Source: Pseudarthrobacter psychrotolerans (GTDB lineage Bacteria; Actinomycetota; Actinomycetes; Actinomycetales; Micrococcaceae). From it: 64,000 nucleotides of DNA. How positions within the stretch are numbered: the first letter of the stretch is position 1; each line of letters starts with the position of its first letter. The stretch lies in contig NZ_CP047898.1 in NCBI RefSeq assembly GCF_009911795.1, positions 2,604,001 through 2,668,000 of the forward strand, read 5' to 3'. Shown here in pieces: positions 39,242 through 49,478 of this stretch. The position numbers were made by a program, and so were the translations under genes. The notes below the pieces were generated by a model. The model was not told the origin of the DNA, searched no databases, and saw nothing but the letters and a program-made list of their open reading frames with translations.

Positions 39242-39277
39242 CCCGGCATTCGGCGATTCCGCCCATAGACTGGCAAC

Positions 39278-40294
39278 ATGCCGCACAACCCGCATGCCAC
39301 GTTCACCGTGGACTCCGCCGTCGAACTCGCTGTTGTTGAACGAAGCGGTTTTGTGGAGTCCCGGCACATTGGCTCCGCCGTCGTCCTGTCCGCCGACGGG
39401 TCCGTTGTCACCGAACTGGGCGACATCAGGACTCCCCTGTACGCACGGTCCGCGCTCAAACCGCTGCAGGCATTGGCATCCATGCAGTCCGGAGTCCCCC
39501 TGCGCGGCGCGCAGGTGGCGCTGGCCTGCGGCAGCCACGTCGGTTCCCTGGACCATATGGATGTGGTGGAGGGGATGCTCAAGGCCGCCGGCGTGCGGGA
39601 AGACCAGCTGCAGTGCCCCGCCGCCTGGCCCAAAGACGAGACGGCCCGCAACTGGCTGGTGCGTTCCGAACGCGGCAGGTCCAAGCTCGCGTTCAACTGC
39701 TCAGGAAAACACGCCGCCTTCCTGTGGGCCTGCACGGAAAACGGCTGGGACACCCACAGCTACCTCGAGCCGAACCATCCGCTGCAGCAGCGCGTCCGCA
39801 GCGTGATCGAGGAATACGCCGGCGAACGGATCGCGCACCTGGGCATTGACGGGTGCGGCGCCCCCGTTGCCGCCATTTCGCTGACCGGGCTGGCCCGCGC
39901 GTTCTCGCTGCTGGCCAAGGCTCCGGGCGACAAGAACTCCAACGCCCGCGCCGCCACCATCGCCACGTCCATGCTCGACTACCCGTGGGCCGTCCAGGGC
40001 CGCGGCGAGGCCAACACCATCGTGATGGACGAGCTGGGCATCATCGCCAAGATCGGGGCCGAGGGGGTCCTGGCCATGGCCACACCCCAGGGCGTCTCGG
40101 TGGCCATCAAGATGCTGGACGGGAACCTGCGCGCCACGTCGCTGGTGGGCCTGACCCTCCTGGCCGCGGTTGGCGCCGTGGATATCCCGGGCGTCTCCAG
40201 CGTCCTGGAGAAAGTGGTTGCCCCGGTGATGGGCGGCAGCCACGAGGTGGGCAAGATCCGCCTGGGTCCGGCCGTGTCCGCTCTTCTGGCCTGA
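39278..40294 (+). CDS. asparaginase (thermolabile, Rhizobium etli type)
   Basis: A 338-residue protein of the PF06089-type asparaginase family, unrelated to E. coli AnsA/B. Family features are RSALKPLQALA, ACGSHVGSLDHMDVV, KLAFNCSGKHAAFLWAC and GIDGCGAPV. The hydrolysis of asparagine to aspartate and ammonia is inferred from family. One base separates its stop from the sterol-carrier-like gene. Confidence 0.87.
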   Translation: MPHNPHATFTVDSAVELAVVERSGFVESRHIGSAVVLSADGSVVTELGDIRTPLYARSALKPLQALASMQSGVPLRGAQVALACGSHVGSLDHMDVVEGMLKAAGVREDQLQCPAAWPKDETARNWLVRSERGRSKLAFNCSGKHAAFLWACTENGWDTHSYLEPNHPLQQRVRSVIEEYAGERIAHLGIDGCGAPVAAISLTGLARAFSLLAKAPGDKNSNARAATIATSMLDYPWAVQGRGEANTIVMDELGIIAKIGAEGVLAMATPQGVSVAIKMLDGNLRATSLVGLTLLAAVGAVDIPGVSSVLEKVVAPVMGGSHEVGKIRLGPAVSALLA

Positions 40295-40295
40295 C

Positions 40296-40672
40296 ATGGC
40301 TGTAGCACGCCGTCGGATCGGCATTGAAGAAGGTACTGCGGCACTGGCCGTGTGGCAGGAAGCCGCCGCGTCGCCGTCGGACGTTCCACTCCCCACAACG
40401 TCACGGCCACGGCCGTGCGGTACACGCTGGAGGAGGTGACCGCGCGGGCGCCGGGGAATTCGGTGGAGGTGCGGGTGCCGCCGTTCGGCGTCACCCAGTG
40501 CGTGGAGGGGCCCCGGCACACCCGCGGGACCCCGCCCAACGTGATCGAGTGCGACGCCGCCACCTGGCTGGGCATGGTGACCGGAAAGTTGAGCTGGGCG
40601 GACGCTGTCGCGGCGAACAGGGTGGCTGCCTCCGGACTGCGCGCGGACCTCTCAGCCCTGCTGCCCCTTTAG
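40296..40672 (+). CDS. sterol-carrier-family protein, frame broken
   Basis: The first frame starts MAVARRRIGIEEGTAALAVW and stops after 46 codons. The next frame continues with AVRYTLEEVTARAPGNSVEV and TWLGMVTGKLSWADAVAANR, a conserved actinobacterial sterol-carrier-like domain. One extra C in the C4 run at 40391-40394 gives a normal 125-residue protein. It is probably a sequencing error. No ligand or partner can be named. Confidence 0.75.
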
Positions 40673-40760
40673 CCCCGCCACCGGCCCAACCGGCCCCGGA
40701 ACGGGCGCGAACGGACAGTTAAGGCCCCGCGCCGAGTGCCACAAGTGTCCCCTCGCGCTA

Positions 40761-41486
40761 CTAGGCACCGGCGGGGTTCGATTCCAGCGCCAGCAGCTTG
40801 CCGATGGCGCTTGCCTGCAGGTTGTCCAGGATGTCCCGGGGCCCGGCATAGACCTCGGCCGCACCGGCCTCGCGGAGTTCAGCGGCGCTGGTCCCGCCGC
40901 AGGTAACGCCGATAGCGGGGATGCCCAGCGCCGCAGCGGCCTGCATGTCCCACACTGCATCGCCCACGTACACGGCGCCGGCCGCGGCAACACCAACAGC
41001 TTCCAGCGCTGCCACCAGGATGTCCGGCGCAGGCTTGCTTGCCTTCGCATCGTTGGCGCTGGTGGCGGCATGGATGAACGAGTCGGCACCGAGGGCCCTG
41101 CGGGTGGCCGCCAGATCCTGCGTTCGCGCGGATGATGCCAGGGCGACGGCGAGGCCACCGGCGTGGCACTGGGCAAGCAGCTCCTTGGCGCCGTCGAACG
41201 GGCGCAGCGATGGCCAGCTCTGTGCGAAGACCGCCGCGTGGCTGGCCAGGATTTCGGCGTCGGCGTCCCGGTTCCGGTCAGCAGGAAGGAGGGTGTCAAC
41301 CAAGCGGGCTCCGCCCATCCCGACGCAGCGGTGGATGGAGGCCATGGGGACATCATGCTGGTGCTGGCGGAACGCCTGCCACCACGCCACGGTGTGGATA
41401 TAGGCGGAGTCCACCAGGGTCCCGTCAACATCAAAGAGCACGCCCCGCCGCCGGCCGCGGACCAGGGCATGGCTTTGGGTGATCAC
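40761..41486 (-). CDS. HAD-superfamily phosphatase
   Basis: A 241-residue HAD hydrolase of the phosphoglycolate/beta-phosphoglucomutase subgroup. Motif I is VLFDVDGTLVDS, motif II lies in ALASSARTQD, and motif III/IV in KPAPDILVAAL and YVGDAVWDMQAA. It starts at GTG 41486 in a GTGA overlap with the stop of the YegP-like gene. The substrate is not predictable. Confidence 0.85.
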   Translation of the reverse strand: MITQSHALVRGRRRGVLFDVDGTLVDSAYIHTVAWWQAFRQHQHDVPMASIHRCVGMGGARLVDTLLPADRNRDADAEILASHAAVFAQSWPSLRPFDGAKELLAQCHAGGLAVALASSARTQDLAATRRALGADSFIHAATSANDAKASKPAPDILVAALEAVGVAAAGAVYVGDAVWDMQAAAALGIPAIGVTCGGTSAAELREAGAAEVYAGPRDILDNLQASAIGKLLALESNPAGA

Positions 41487-41773
41487 CCTGCTACAGCGCG
41501 GGCGGCCCCGGACATCTTCTTGCCGCGGGCGCCACTTTCCTTCGCGGAGGACACGGAGCCAATCCGGTCCCGGATGACTGCTCCGGCACCCTTACTGCTG
41601 CGGTCCCTGATCAGTCCTGTGCCGGCAATCTCGCGGGCCATCACAATGCCGGCCACCGCGGCGCGCTTGGTGGGAAAGGTGACGGAGATAGCCATCAGGC
41701 TCCCCGAACCATCCAGCATCCGCACCCTGTAGCCGCCGTCAGGCGCATCCACCAGCTCAAAATGTCCGGCCAT
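41483..41773 (-). CDS. YegP-like (DUF1508) protein
   Basis: A 96-residue protein, MAGHFELVDAPDGGYRVRML at the start, with one YegP-type repeat and a basic C-terminal tail (AKESGARGKKMSGAARA). The ATG at 41773 is preferred over GTG 41797 because GGGGTGG precedes it. It is translationally coupled to the HAD gene and has a 14-bp palindrome 60 bp upstream. Confidence 0.75.
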   Translation of the reverse strand: MAGHFELVDAPDGGYRVRMLDGSGSLMAISVTFPTKRAAVAGIVMAREIAGTGLIRDRSSKGAGAVIRDRIGSVSSAKESGARGKKMSGAARAVAG

Positions 41774-41832
41774 TACAACCACCCCTCGTTCAGTCACGGC
41801 GCTGTGCCTTTTGGGAGCGCTCCGCGAGTCTA

Positions 41833-41846
41833 GTAAGTATACTTAC
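41833..41846. promoter_or_regulatory. perfect 14-bp palindrome
   Basis: GTAAGTATACTTAC is a perfect palindrome between the YegP-like and GH15 genes, both on the minus strand. It is AT-rich in a GC-rich setting and looks like an operator for a dimeric regulator. Confidence 0.5.
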
Positions 41847-41886
41847 CTTCCTCCCGGAGGTGAAGAGCGGGCCGGCCGTCAGGCCG

Positions 41887-43704
41887 TCATTGCCCTACCC
41901 TTTCGGTCTCCGGGGGAATAGGTGTGTCACTTCGGCGAACTGTATCCTGATGAAGCTCAAGAGCGCTTGTCACAAGCGCGAAGTGGCTGAAAGCCTGGGG
42001 CGTATTGCCCAGCTGCCGCCCCGCCCCGACGGCCCATTCCTCACTGAGCAGACCCACATCGTTGCGCAGTTCCAGGAGTCGCTCGAAGAGTACGGTGGAT
42101 TCCTCGTTGCGCCCTGCGCCCAGCAGAGCCTCCACCAACCAGAAGGAACACGCCAGGAAAACGCCTTCGCCTCCCGGGAGGCCGTCGTCGCTGTCGGCGG
42201 GACGGTATCGCAGCACAAAACCGTCGTCGGTCAGCTCCCGCTGGATGGCGTCAATGGTCCCCAACACGCGGGGATCGTCGGGCGGCAGGAAGCCCACCCG
42301 CGGAATCAGCAGCAGGCTGGCATCCAGTTCGGGCCGCCCGTACGACTGCACAAAGGTGTTGCGGGCAGGGTCGAAGCCGTTGGCCATGACGTCCCGGTGG
42401 ATGGTGTCGCGAAGGGCCTCCCAGCGTTCGGCGGGGCCGGGCAGGCCAAAATCGCGGACGCCCTTGACCATCCGGTCCGCGGCCACCCAGGCCATCACCT
42501 TTGAATGTGTGAAATGGCGCCGTGGCCCGCGCATCTCCCAGAGGCCGTTATCCGGCTGGTCCCAGATGGTCTCCAGGTGCTGCATCAGGGCAACCTGGAC
42601 ATCCCAGGACTCATCGGTGTGTTTCAGCAGCGAGTTCCTGGTCAGCGCGAGGCAGTCCAGCACCTCGCCCCAGACGTCCAGCTGAAGCTGCTCGGCAGCG
42701 CCGTTCCCGGTCCGTACCGGTTTCGAGTTCTCGTACCCGGCAAGCCAGGGCAGTTCCATCTCCGGAAGCCTGCGTTCGCCATGGATTCCGTACATGATCT
42801 GCAGGTCGGCCGGATCCCCTGCCACGGCGCGGAGCAGCCAGTCACGCCAAGCGGCAGCCTCGGTGGTGTAGCCGGCGGCCAGCAGCGCCTGCAGCGTCAT
42901 GGTGGCGTCCCGCAACCAGCAGTAGCGGTAGTCCCAGTTGCGGGGGCCTCCAAGCTGTTCCGGCAGGGACGTGGTGACCGCGGCCACGATGCCGCCCGTG
43001 GGGGCGTAGGTCAACGCCTTCAGGGTCACCAGCGAACGGACCACGGCATCCTGGTACTTGCCCTGCACGGTGCACTGGGACGCCCACCCGCGCCAGAAGG
43101 CCTCGGTGGTGCCCAGCACCACCTCTGCGTCAACTGTGTGCGGGCGGGGAACGTGGCTGGGTGCCCACGTCAGGACAAAGGGAATGCGCTCCCCCGGCTG
43201 GACTGTGAAGTCGCTGACGGAGTGCATGTTCTCGCCGTGAAGGGGCGCCTTGGTGACAAAGTAGACGGAGTCGGGGCCGGCCACGGCATGGAGGCCGTGC
43301 TTGTCCCGACGCACCCAGGGAATGATGTGCCCGTAATCGAACCTCAGCGCCAGTTCGCCATGCATCCTGACGCTTCCGCTCAAGCCCTCCACGATCCGCA
43401 CGATATCCGCCACCTCGTCACGTGGCGGCATGAAGTCAATAACCCTGACAGTGCCCTCCGGGGTCTCCCATTCTGTTTCCAGGATCAGGGTCCCGTCCCG
43501 GTAGCCGCGCCTGGTGCAGGTGCCGCCGCCCGCCGGCGCAAGCAACCAGCGGCCGGCCTCCGGCGTGTCCAGGAGGGCGTTGAAACATGCCGGGGAGTCG
43601 AAACGCGGCAGGCAAAGCCAGTCGATGGAACCCTCGGTACTGACCAGGGCGCCGGTGTGGAGGTCGCCAACAACTGCATAGTCTTCGATGCGCGCCATTC
43701 CCAT
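41887..43704 (-). CDS. GH15-family glucoamylase/trehalase-like enzyme
   Basis: A 605-residue cytoplasmic enzyme. The N-terminus IEDYAVVGDLHTGALVSTEG with DWLCLPRFDSPACFN is the typical GH15 start. RNWDYRYCWLRDATMTLQAL is the (alpha/alpha)6-barrel core and SEEWAVGAGRQLGNTPQAFSH, whose Glu would be the catalytic base, lies near the C-terminus. Mycobacterial members act as trehalases. ATG 43704 and ATG 43698 are both possible starts with weak ribosome-binding sites. Confidence 0.87.
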   Translation of the reverse strand: MGMARIEDYAVVGDLHTGALVSTEGSIDWLCLPRFDSPACFNALLDTPEAGRWLLAPAGGGTCTRRGYRDGTLILETEWETPEGTVRVIDFMPPRDEVADIVRIVEGLSGSVRMHGELALRFDYGHIIPWVRRDKHGLHAVAGPDSVYFVTKAPLHGENMHSVSDFTVQPGERIPFVLTWAPSHVPRPHTVDAEVVLGTTEAFWRGWASQCTVQGKYQDAVVRSLVTLKALTYAPTGGIVAAVTTSLPEQLGGPRNWDYRYCWLRDATMTLQALLAAGYTTEAAAWRDWLLRAVAGDPADLQIMYGIHGERRLPEMELPWLAGYENSKPVRTGNGAAEQLQLDVWGEVLDCLALTRNSLLKHTDESWDVQVALMQHLETIWDQPDNGLWEMRGPRRHFTHSKVMAWVAADRMVKGVRDFGLPGPAERWEALRDTIHRDVMANGFDPARNTFVQSYGRPELDASLLLIPRVGFLPPDDPRVLGTIDAIQRELTDDGFVLRYRPADSDDGLPGGEGVFLACSFWLVEALLGAGRNEESTVLFERLLELRNDVGLLSEEWAVGAGRQLGNTPQAFSHFALVTSALELHQDTVRRSDTPIPPETERVGQ

Positions 43705-43835
43705 ACACTGCCACACGGACGGGGGGAAGGGGTTGGGTGGGCACTCCGGGTACCTGGTTGAGGGCTGACGTCACGTACGACGGCGGGACCGCCGGAGGTG
43801 CCGGGCGAGCGGCTGCGCTGTGGCAGAGTGGAGAC

Positions 43836-44917
43836 ATGGACAGGGCTCCTCAGAATTCACCGCAGAACACTCCGCACCCAGCACCTCTGTCCGGCACCCA
43901 GCTTTTACGCCTGGCGCACCGGATCTCCGCCGTCGTCAACGCCGTCCGCATCCAGCTCGCCAAGGGCTGGAATTTCGCACCGCAGACCATCGCGTACCAG
44001 GGCTACGGGTCAACCGGCTGGGTACGCGTGCTCGGCCGCGTCCTGTTAACCAAGAATCCGGCCCCGGGCAGCCGGGCCGAGCAGGCGGCCCGCAACGGCA
44101 CGCAAAACATCCGCGGCTGGCGGGCCTTCACCAGCGTTCCGGTGCAGTTCATCGAAGTGGAAATCACCATCGGCGGCGTCACCACCCGGGTCCGGGCGGA
44201 CCGGGGCGGGCTCATCGACACCGTGGTGGACGTGCAGCTCCCGCCCGGCTGGCACACCGCCGTCCTGCGGGCCGACGGGACCGAACCCGTGGAGACGCTG
44301 ATCCAGGTGATCAGCGCCGACGCGAAGTTCGGCATCGTGTCCGACATCGACGACACCGTGATGGTCACCGCCCTGCCCAGGCCGTTCCTGGCCCTGTGGA
44401 ACACGTTTGTCCTCAGCGAACGGGCACGGATGGCCACGCCAGGGATGGCGGTCCTGATGGAAAGGCTCACCATTGAACACTCGGACGCGCCCGTCATCTA
44501 TCTGTCCACGGGTCCATGGAATGCCGCCCCACCCTGGCGCGGTTCCTGGGCCGGAACATGTATCCCTCCGGCGCCCTCCTGCTCACCGACTGGGGCCTGA
44601 CCCAGGACCGCTGGTTCCGCAGCGGGCAGGAGCACAAGCACCGGAACCTTGAGCGCCTCGCCATGGAGTTCCCGGACATGCGGTGGCTCCTGATCGGCGA
44701 CAACGGCCAGCACGACGAACAAATCTACTCAGGCTTTGCCCGGGAAAACGCCGATAAAGTGGCCGCCATCGCCATCCGGCAACTGTCGGTCAGCGAGTCC
44801 GTCTTCGCAGGCGGGCACTCCGAAGACGGCGATCACACCACCTCTGTGGTGCCATGGATCTATTCGCCCGACGGCGCGGGGATGGCCAAACAGCTCAAGG
44901 TCCTGGACCTCCTCTAG
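43836..44917 (+). CDS. App1-type (DUF2183) phosphatase-like protein, frame broken
   Basis: The N-terminal part is followed by FGIVSDIDDTVMVTALPRP, a HAD-like DxDxT motif typical of the App1/DUF2183 phosphatidate-phosphatase family, and YLSTGPWN. The frame is then lost; the next frame continues with TLARFLGRNMYPSGALLLTD and MRWLLIGDNGQHDEQIY to 44917. One extra C in the C4 run at 44527-44530 restores a 360-residue protein. It is probably a sequencing error. Confidence 0.82.
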
Positions 44918-46428
44918 TCTCCGGCTTCCCGCTCAGCGTCAGGTTCCATGGCCTGCGCGACGGCGGCACCCGCCGCCACCGTAAGGTTCCGCTCCTCGAT
45001 GAGTTCCTGAAGCCAAAAGTAGGACGCCTTCGGCGTGCGCTCCAGGGTCTCGAAATCAACATGGAGCAACCCGAACGGTTGGTTGTAGCCCGCCGACCAT
45101 TCGAAATTGTCCATGAGCGACCACACGTAGTAGCCGCGCAGGTCAATGCCCTCGGCACCACCGCCCGGGGCCGTGGCCTTGAGTGCGGCCTCGAGGTGGT
45201 CCGACAGGTACTTCAGCCGCCGCTCGTCCGGGATGAAGGTGGTGTTGGTGGACTTGTCCCGGACAATGATGTCCTCGAAACTGGCCCCGCCCTCGGTGAT
45301 GATCACCGGCGGCAGATGCGGGTACCGGTCCGCCATCTCCTTCAGTGCCACCGCCATGTACTCGGGCTTCACCGGCCAACCGTAGGCGGTGACGTCCGCT
45401 TCGGGCCAGGCCTCCACGTGGAACGCCGTGGAGCCGTTGCCGGCTGCACTCAGGTCATTGCCCATGGCCTCCGCCATACTCGCCGGGACCGCCCCTTCAC
45501 CGGGGCCGACGGCTACCTTCGTGGGCATGTAGTAATTCAGCCCGTAGAAATCCAGCGGCTGGGAGATGATTTCCATGTCCTCGTCCGGATGGTCGAAGGA
45601 GCCGAAGAACTTAGCGGCGCGAATGAGATCCGGATACTTGCCCGTGAGGACGGGGTCCGCGTACAGCCGGTTCTGAGCGATGTCCATCAGGCCAGCACTC
45701 ATCCAGTCCAGGGGGTTGATGGAGTTCGGGACCATGGGCGAGTACACGTTGGTCATCCCGATCTCGCCGGGGACCCCCGCCGCCCGCAATGCCTGCATCG
45801 CGAGCCCGTGGCCCAGGAGCTGGTGGTGCACGGTGGGCAACGCGTTGAGCATCAGCGCTTCGCCCGGTGAGTGCAGGCCCATGGTGTAGCCGTTGGTGCT
45901 GACCGTGGCGGGCTCGTTGACGGTGACCCAGCGGGCAACGCGGTCGCCATACGCAGCGGCGGCGATCGCGGCGAACTCCCCCAGGCGGTAGGCGGTATCG
46001 CGATTCATCCAGCCGCCGGCGTCGTCCAATGCCAGCGGAGTGTCCCAGTGATAGAGGGTGACCATGGGCGAAATGCCGTTGGCCAGGAGCTCGTCCAGGA
46101 GCCGGTCGTAGAAGGCCAGCCCGGCAGGATTGACCGGCCCGCTGCCGTTGGGCTGGATCCGGGGCCAGGACAGCGAGAACCGGTACGAGTCGACGCCCAG
46201 CTGCTTCATGAGTGCCACGTCGCCGGGCATGCGGTGATAGTGGTCGCAGGCCACGGCGGGGCTGTGGCCGTCCACGATGGCGCCCTCCTTGGCCGAAAAC
46301 ACATCCCAGCCCGCAGTGCCCCTGCCGTCCTCGGTGAGCGCGCCCTCGATCTGGAAGGCCGCGGTGGCCACCCCCAACGTGAAGTCGGTAGGGATGAGGG
46401 CGGCCAGGTCCTTGGCGGAAATGTGCAT
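44914..46428 (-). CDS. beta-glucosidase, GH1
   Basis: A 504-residue cytoplasmic beta-glycosidase. The acid/base Glu lies in WVTVNEPAT and the nucleophile Glu in VIITEGGASF, where the more usual ITENG reads ITEGG. GVATAAFQIEGA and YYVWSLMDNFEWSAGY are GH1 hallmarks. It is the last gene of the GH32-like/ABC/LacI operon and would cleave the imported beta-glycoside. Confidence 0.93.
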   Translation of the reverse strand: MHISAKDLAALIPTDFTLGVATAAFQIEGALTEDGRGTAGWDVFSAKEGAIVDGHSPAVACDHYHRMPGDVALMKQLGVDSYRFSLSWPRIQPNGSGPVNPAGLAFYDRLLDELLANGISPMVTLYHWDTPLALDDAGGWMNRDTAYRLGEFAAIAAAAYGDRVARWVTVNEPATVSTNGYTMGLHSPGEALMLNALPTVHHQLLGHGLAMQALRAAGVPGEIGMTNVYSPMVPNSINPLDWMSAGLMDIAQNRLYADPVLTGKYPDLIRAAKFFGSFDHPDEDMEIISQPLDFYGLNYYMPTKVAVGPGEGAVPASMAEAMGNDLSAAGNGSTAFHVEAWPEADVTAYGWPVKPEYMAVALKEMADRYPHLPPVIITEGGASFEDIIVRDKSTNTTFIPDERRLKYLSDHLEAALKATAPGGGAEGIDLRGYYVWSLMDNFEWSAGYNQPFGLLHVDFETLERTPKASYFWLQELIEERNLTVAAGAAVAQAMEPDAEREAGD

Positions 46429-46534
46429 GGAGTCAGCCCTTTATCAAGGAGAAAGCGTGGAACGGGTACGTCCCAGAATGGCACACGGCCGGGCTGCTGA
46501 CGAGATGCCAAACCGGCCAAGTATGTGCGGGTGG

Positions 46535-47613
46535 CTAGGCCGGCGCCAATGCCTGTACCGAGGTTCGTTCCACACTGGGACAGTATATTTTTGCGGCGGC
46601 ATTGGCGGGCGCTTCATCGAGGCCCAGCAGCATCCGCACGCCGGCCGCACCAAGTTCGTAGTGGGGCAGGGACACCGTCGAAAGCGGGGCCGGAGGTGGG
46701 CGGCGATGACTTCCTGGTTGTCGAATCCCACCACCGCCATGTCGTCCGGGATGGACATGCCGTGCTCGCGCAGGCCGTCGTAAAGTCCCATCGCCATTCG
46801 GTCGTTGTAGCAGTACACGGCCGTGACGTCGCGCTTGAGGAGTTCTTCGGTGGCCCCGTACCCTCCTTCCTGGTCCGGGTAGGCTTCCAGGACCAGGCCT
46901 GCGTCGAACGGGATGCCTTCCGCTGCCAGCGCCTCCTTGTAGCCCTGGAGCCGTCCGTCCCTGGCCGGGGCCGGGATGGTGGCGTTGATGAAGGCGATCC
47001 GGCGGTGGCCGTGCTTCAGCAGGATCTCTGTGGCCGAACGGCCGCCCTGTACTTCATCCGGGACCACGGCCCGGGAGCCGGGTTCCGTGGAAAAGCAGTT
47101 GACGAGGACGAAGTCCGACTCCCTAAGGGACGCCGGTATGTCCGTGGCCCGGTGGAACCAGGTGGAGTAGAGGATTCCTCGCACCTTGTATTCGAGCATC
47201 ATCGCGATCGCGTCCGTCTCCAGCTCGCGGTTGCCTTCGGTGTTGGCGATGAGAAGGGCATAGCCGTGCTTCCAGGCCTCGTCCTGGGCGCCGTGGATGA
47301 TCTGGCCGGCAAAAGGGGTGGTGGCAATGGCGTCGGCGACGAGCCCGATGAACCGCGAACTCCCGCTGACCAGGGTTTGCGCCATGGCATTGGGCCGGTA
47401 GCCCAGATCCCGGATCGCGTCCCGCACGCGTTGGCGGGTCTCGTCGGAAATCCGTGCAGTCTTTTTCTTGTTCACCACCAGCGAGACGGTGGCAGTGGAG
47501 ACGCCCGCGGCCTCGGCTACTTGCCGGAGCGTGACGGGTTGGGGGCGCCCGGGACGTTTGAGGGGTGCGGCCGCACCCACTGGCGTGACCGAACTGTTCT
47601 CCTGCGAAATCAT
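46535..47613 (-). CDS. LacI-family regulator of the beta-glycoside operon, frame broken
   Basis: The helix-turn-helix is TLRQVAEAAGVSTATVSLVVN and the hinge is DLGYRPNAMAQTLV; a sensor domain follows. After MAVVGFDNQEVIAAHLRP the frame is lost; the next frame gives LSTVSLPHYELGAAGVRMLL, the normal LacI C-terminus, and a stop at 46535. One extra base in the G4 run at 46686-46689 restores 359 residues. ATG 47613 follows GAGGAGG. It probably binds the two operators at 52318-52375. Confidence 0.85.
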
Positions 47614-47651
47614 GTGCCCTCCTCGAGGAGTATATCCGTCTGTTCCTGCTG

Positions 47652-48557
47652 TCATCCCTTGGTCGCCCCGCTCTCCAGGCCTTGGATCATGGCTTTGTTC
47701 AGCACAAGGAACACCAGCAGCAGGGGCGTGATGGTGACGCAGACGGCGGCAAACGTGGCTGTCCAGTCGGTCTTTCCCATGGCGCCGATGTAATTCTGCA
47801 GGCCCAGCGGAATGGTCTTCAGTTCTTCGGAGAGGACGAAGGTGTTGGCGAAGATGAAATCGTTCCAGATGAAGATGCTGTTGACCAGGACGACTGTCAC
47901 GACCGTATTTACCGACAGGGGAAGCGTGATGAGTCCGAAGATGCGGTACGGTCCTGCTCCGTCAAGAGAGGCGGCCTCGTACGTTTCCCGGGGGATGTAT
48001 TCAAAGAACGAGGAGAACAGGTAGATCGACATCGGAAGGGCGAAGCCGGCCAGGGGAATGATCATCGACGGGTACGTGTCGAGCAGGTTGATGCTCGAGT
48101 AGTCGATGAAGAGCGGCACGAGGGCGATCTGGACCGGCACGATGATGCCGATCAGGAAGAGGCTGCGGACGAACTTGCTGAACCGGAAGCCGAGGACCTG
48201 CAACGCATAGGCTGCCATCATTCCCAGGAGCACAATCAGAATATTGGCTCCCATGGTGACGATGAAGCTGTTGAGGATGTTCAACCAGAGGTTGCCCGTC
48301 TCGAACGCGCGGGCGTAGTTCTCCCACGTCAGGGACTTCGGCAGTGCGAAGGGGTCGCCGGTGGCGAAGTCGTGTTCGGTGCGGAGACTGGTGATGAAAA
48401 GCCAGGCGAGGGGGTAAACCTGCACGATGACGATGAGGGCTATGAGCACTCTTGACAGGGTGCTGTGGAGGCTGGGCGGCCGGCGCCTGCGGAGCGGCGG
48501 CCGGCTGTCGGACGGGACTGCCCTGGGCCTGGTGATCGGAGCTGCCGGCGCGCTCAT
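47652..48557 (-). CDS. beta-glycoside ABC transporter permease 2
   Basis: A 301-residue MalG-type permease with a basic cytoplasmic N-terminus. The EAA loop reads YEAASLDGAGPYRIFGLITLP. It starts at ATG 48557 in an ATGA overlap with the first permease. The run of an importer, LacI and GH1 predicts a beta-glycoside or fructoside substrate. Confidence 0.87.
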   Translation of the reverse strand: MSAPAAPITRPRAVPSDSRPPLRRRRPPSLHSTLSRVLIALIVIVQVYPLAWLFITSLRTEHDFATGDPFALPKSLTWENYARAFETGNLWLNILNSFIVTMGANILIVLLGMMAAYALQVLGFRFSKFVRSLFLIGIIVPVQIALVPLFIDYSSINLLDTYPSMIIPLAGFALPMSIYLFSSFFEYIPRETYEAASLDGAGPYRIFGLITLPLSVNTVVTVVLVNSIFIWNDFIFANTFVLSEELKTIPLGLQNYIGAMGKTDWTATFAAVCVTITPLLLVFLVLNKAMIQGLESGATKG

Positions 48558-49435
48558 GCGTCCGCCTTTCGTTTGAGCAGGAAGAGGATGAGCCCTACGG
48601 CGACCAGGCACTCGACGACGATGAAGACGGCGATGGTGCTGGCGTAGCCGAAGTCGGTGCTCGAGAAGGCCGTCTTGTACATGTAGGTGGTCAGCAGCTC
48701 CGAGGACTGTCCGGGGCCGCCGTTCGTCATGAGGTATGGGATGTCGAATCCGCGCAGGCCGTAGGTTGTTGCCATGATCGTGGTGGTGATCCAGACGGGC
48801 ATGATGTGCGGGAAGCGGATCTTGGTGAACAGTTGCCACCGGGACGCGCCGTCGAGGCGGGCGGCTTCTTCAAGTTCCTGCGGGACGGACAGCAGCGCGG
48901 CGTAGATGATGAGCATGTACAGGCCGGTGAACCGCCATCCTTCCGGCGCCGATACTGCCGCGAGGACAGTGTTGATGTCCGAGAGCCAGGGCCGCTCAAG
49001 GGCGCCGAGGCCGATCCAGTGGAGAAGCTGGTTGAGCAGGCCCATCGGTTCGATCGAGTAGATGCGCACGAAGAGGAACGCGATGGCCACCGTGGAAATC
49101 ACCGCCGGCAGCAGGTAGAGGGTTTTGATGAGCTCGCGGCCGCGCCGCATTGAGGTGAGGAGGCTGGCGACGAGCAGAGCGCCGCCGAGCTGCAGCACCA
49201 GGCAGATGGCGAGATATCCGAGGGCGTTGAAGAAGGAGCGCCAGAAGATGTCGTCGCCGGTGAGCATCCGCACGTAGTTGGCGAGCCCTACGAACTCCAT
49301 GTCGCTGATGCCGTTCCAGGAGAAGAAGCTGAGGAACAGCGACTGCACGATGGGGAACAGCACGGCGACGCAGTAAAGGAGCAAGGGCGGGAGCAGGAAC
49401 ACCAGGACAGAAAGTCGTGACCTGTTGGGGAGCAT
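48554..49435 (-). CDS. beta-glycoside ABC transporter permease 1
   Basis: A 293-residue MalF-type permease. The EAA loop reads EEAARLDGASRWQLFTKIRFP and NGGPGQSSELLTTYMYK is a family feature. ATG 49435 with AAAGG is chosen; the longer open frame upstream is a shadow of the binding-protein gene. Confidence 0.87.
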   Translation of the reverse strand: MLPNRSRLSVLVFLLPPLLLYCVAVLFPIVQSLFLSFFSWNGISDMEFVGLANYVRMLTGDDIFWRSFFNALGYLAICLVLQLGGALLVASLLTSMRRGRELIKTLYLLPAVISTVAIAFLFVRIYSIEPMGLLNQLLHWIGLGALERPWLSDINTVLAAVSAPEGWRFTGLYMLIIYAALLSVPQELEEAARLDGASRWQLFTKIRFPHIMPVWITTTIMATTYGLRGFDIPYLMTNGGPGQSSELLTTYMYKTAFSSTDFGYASTIAVFIVVECLVAVGLILFLLKRKADA

Positions 49436-49478
49436 GGCTAGGCCTTTCGGGTGGGGGCCGCAGCCCCCACCGCTGTGA

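Noticed and set aside
36242..39556. 1104-codon minus-strand open frame
   Set aside because: Only the downstream part (from GTG 37558) is purD. The rest is antisense to the molybdopterin oxidoreductase gene and has no protein-like features.
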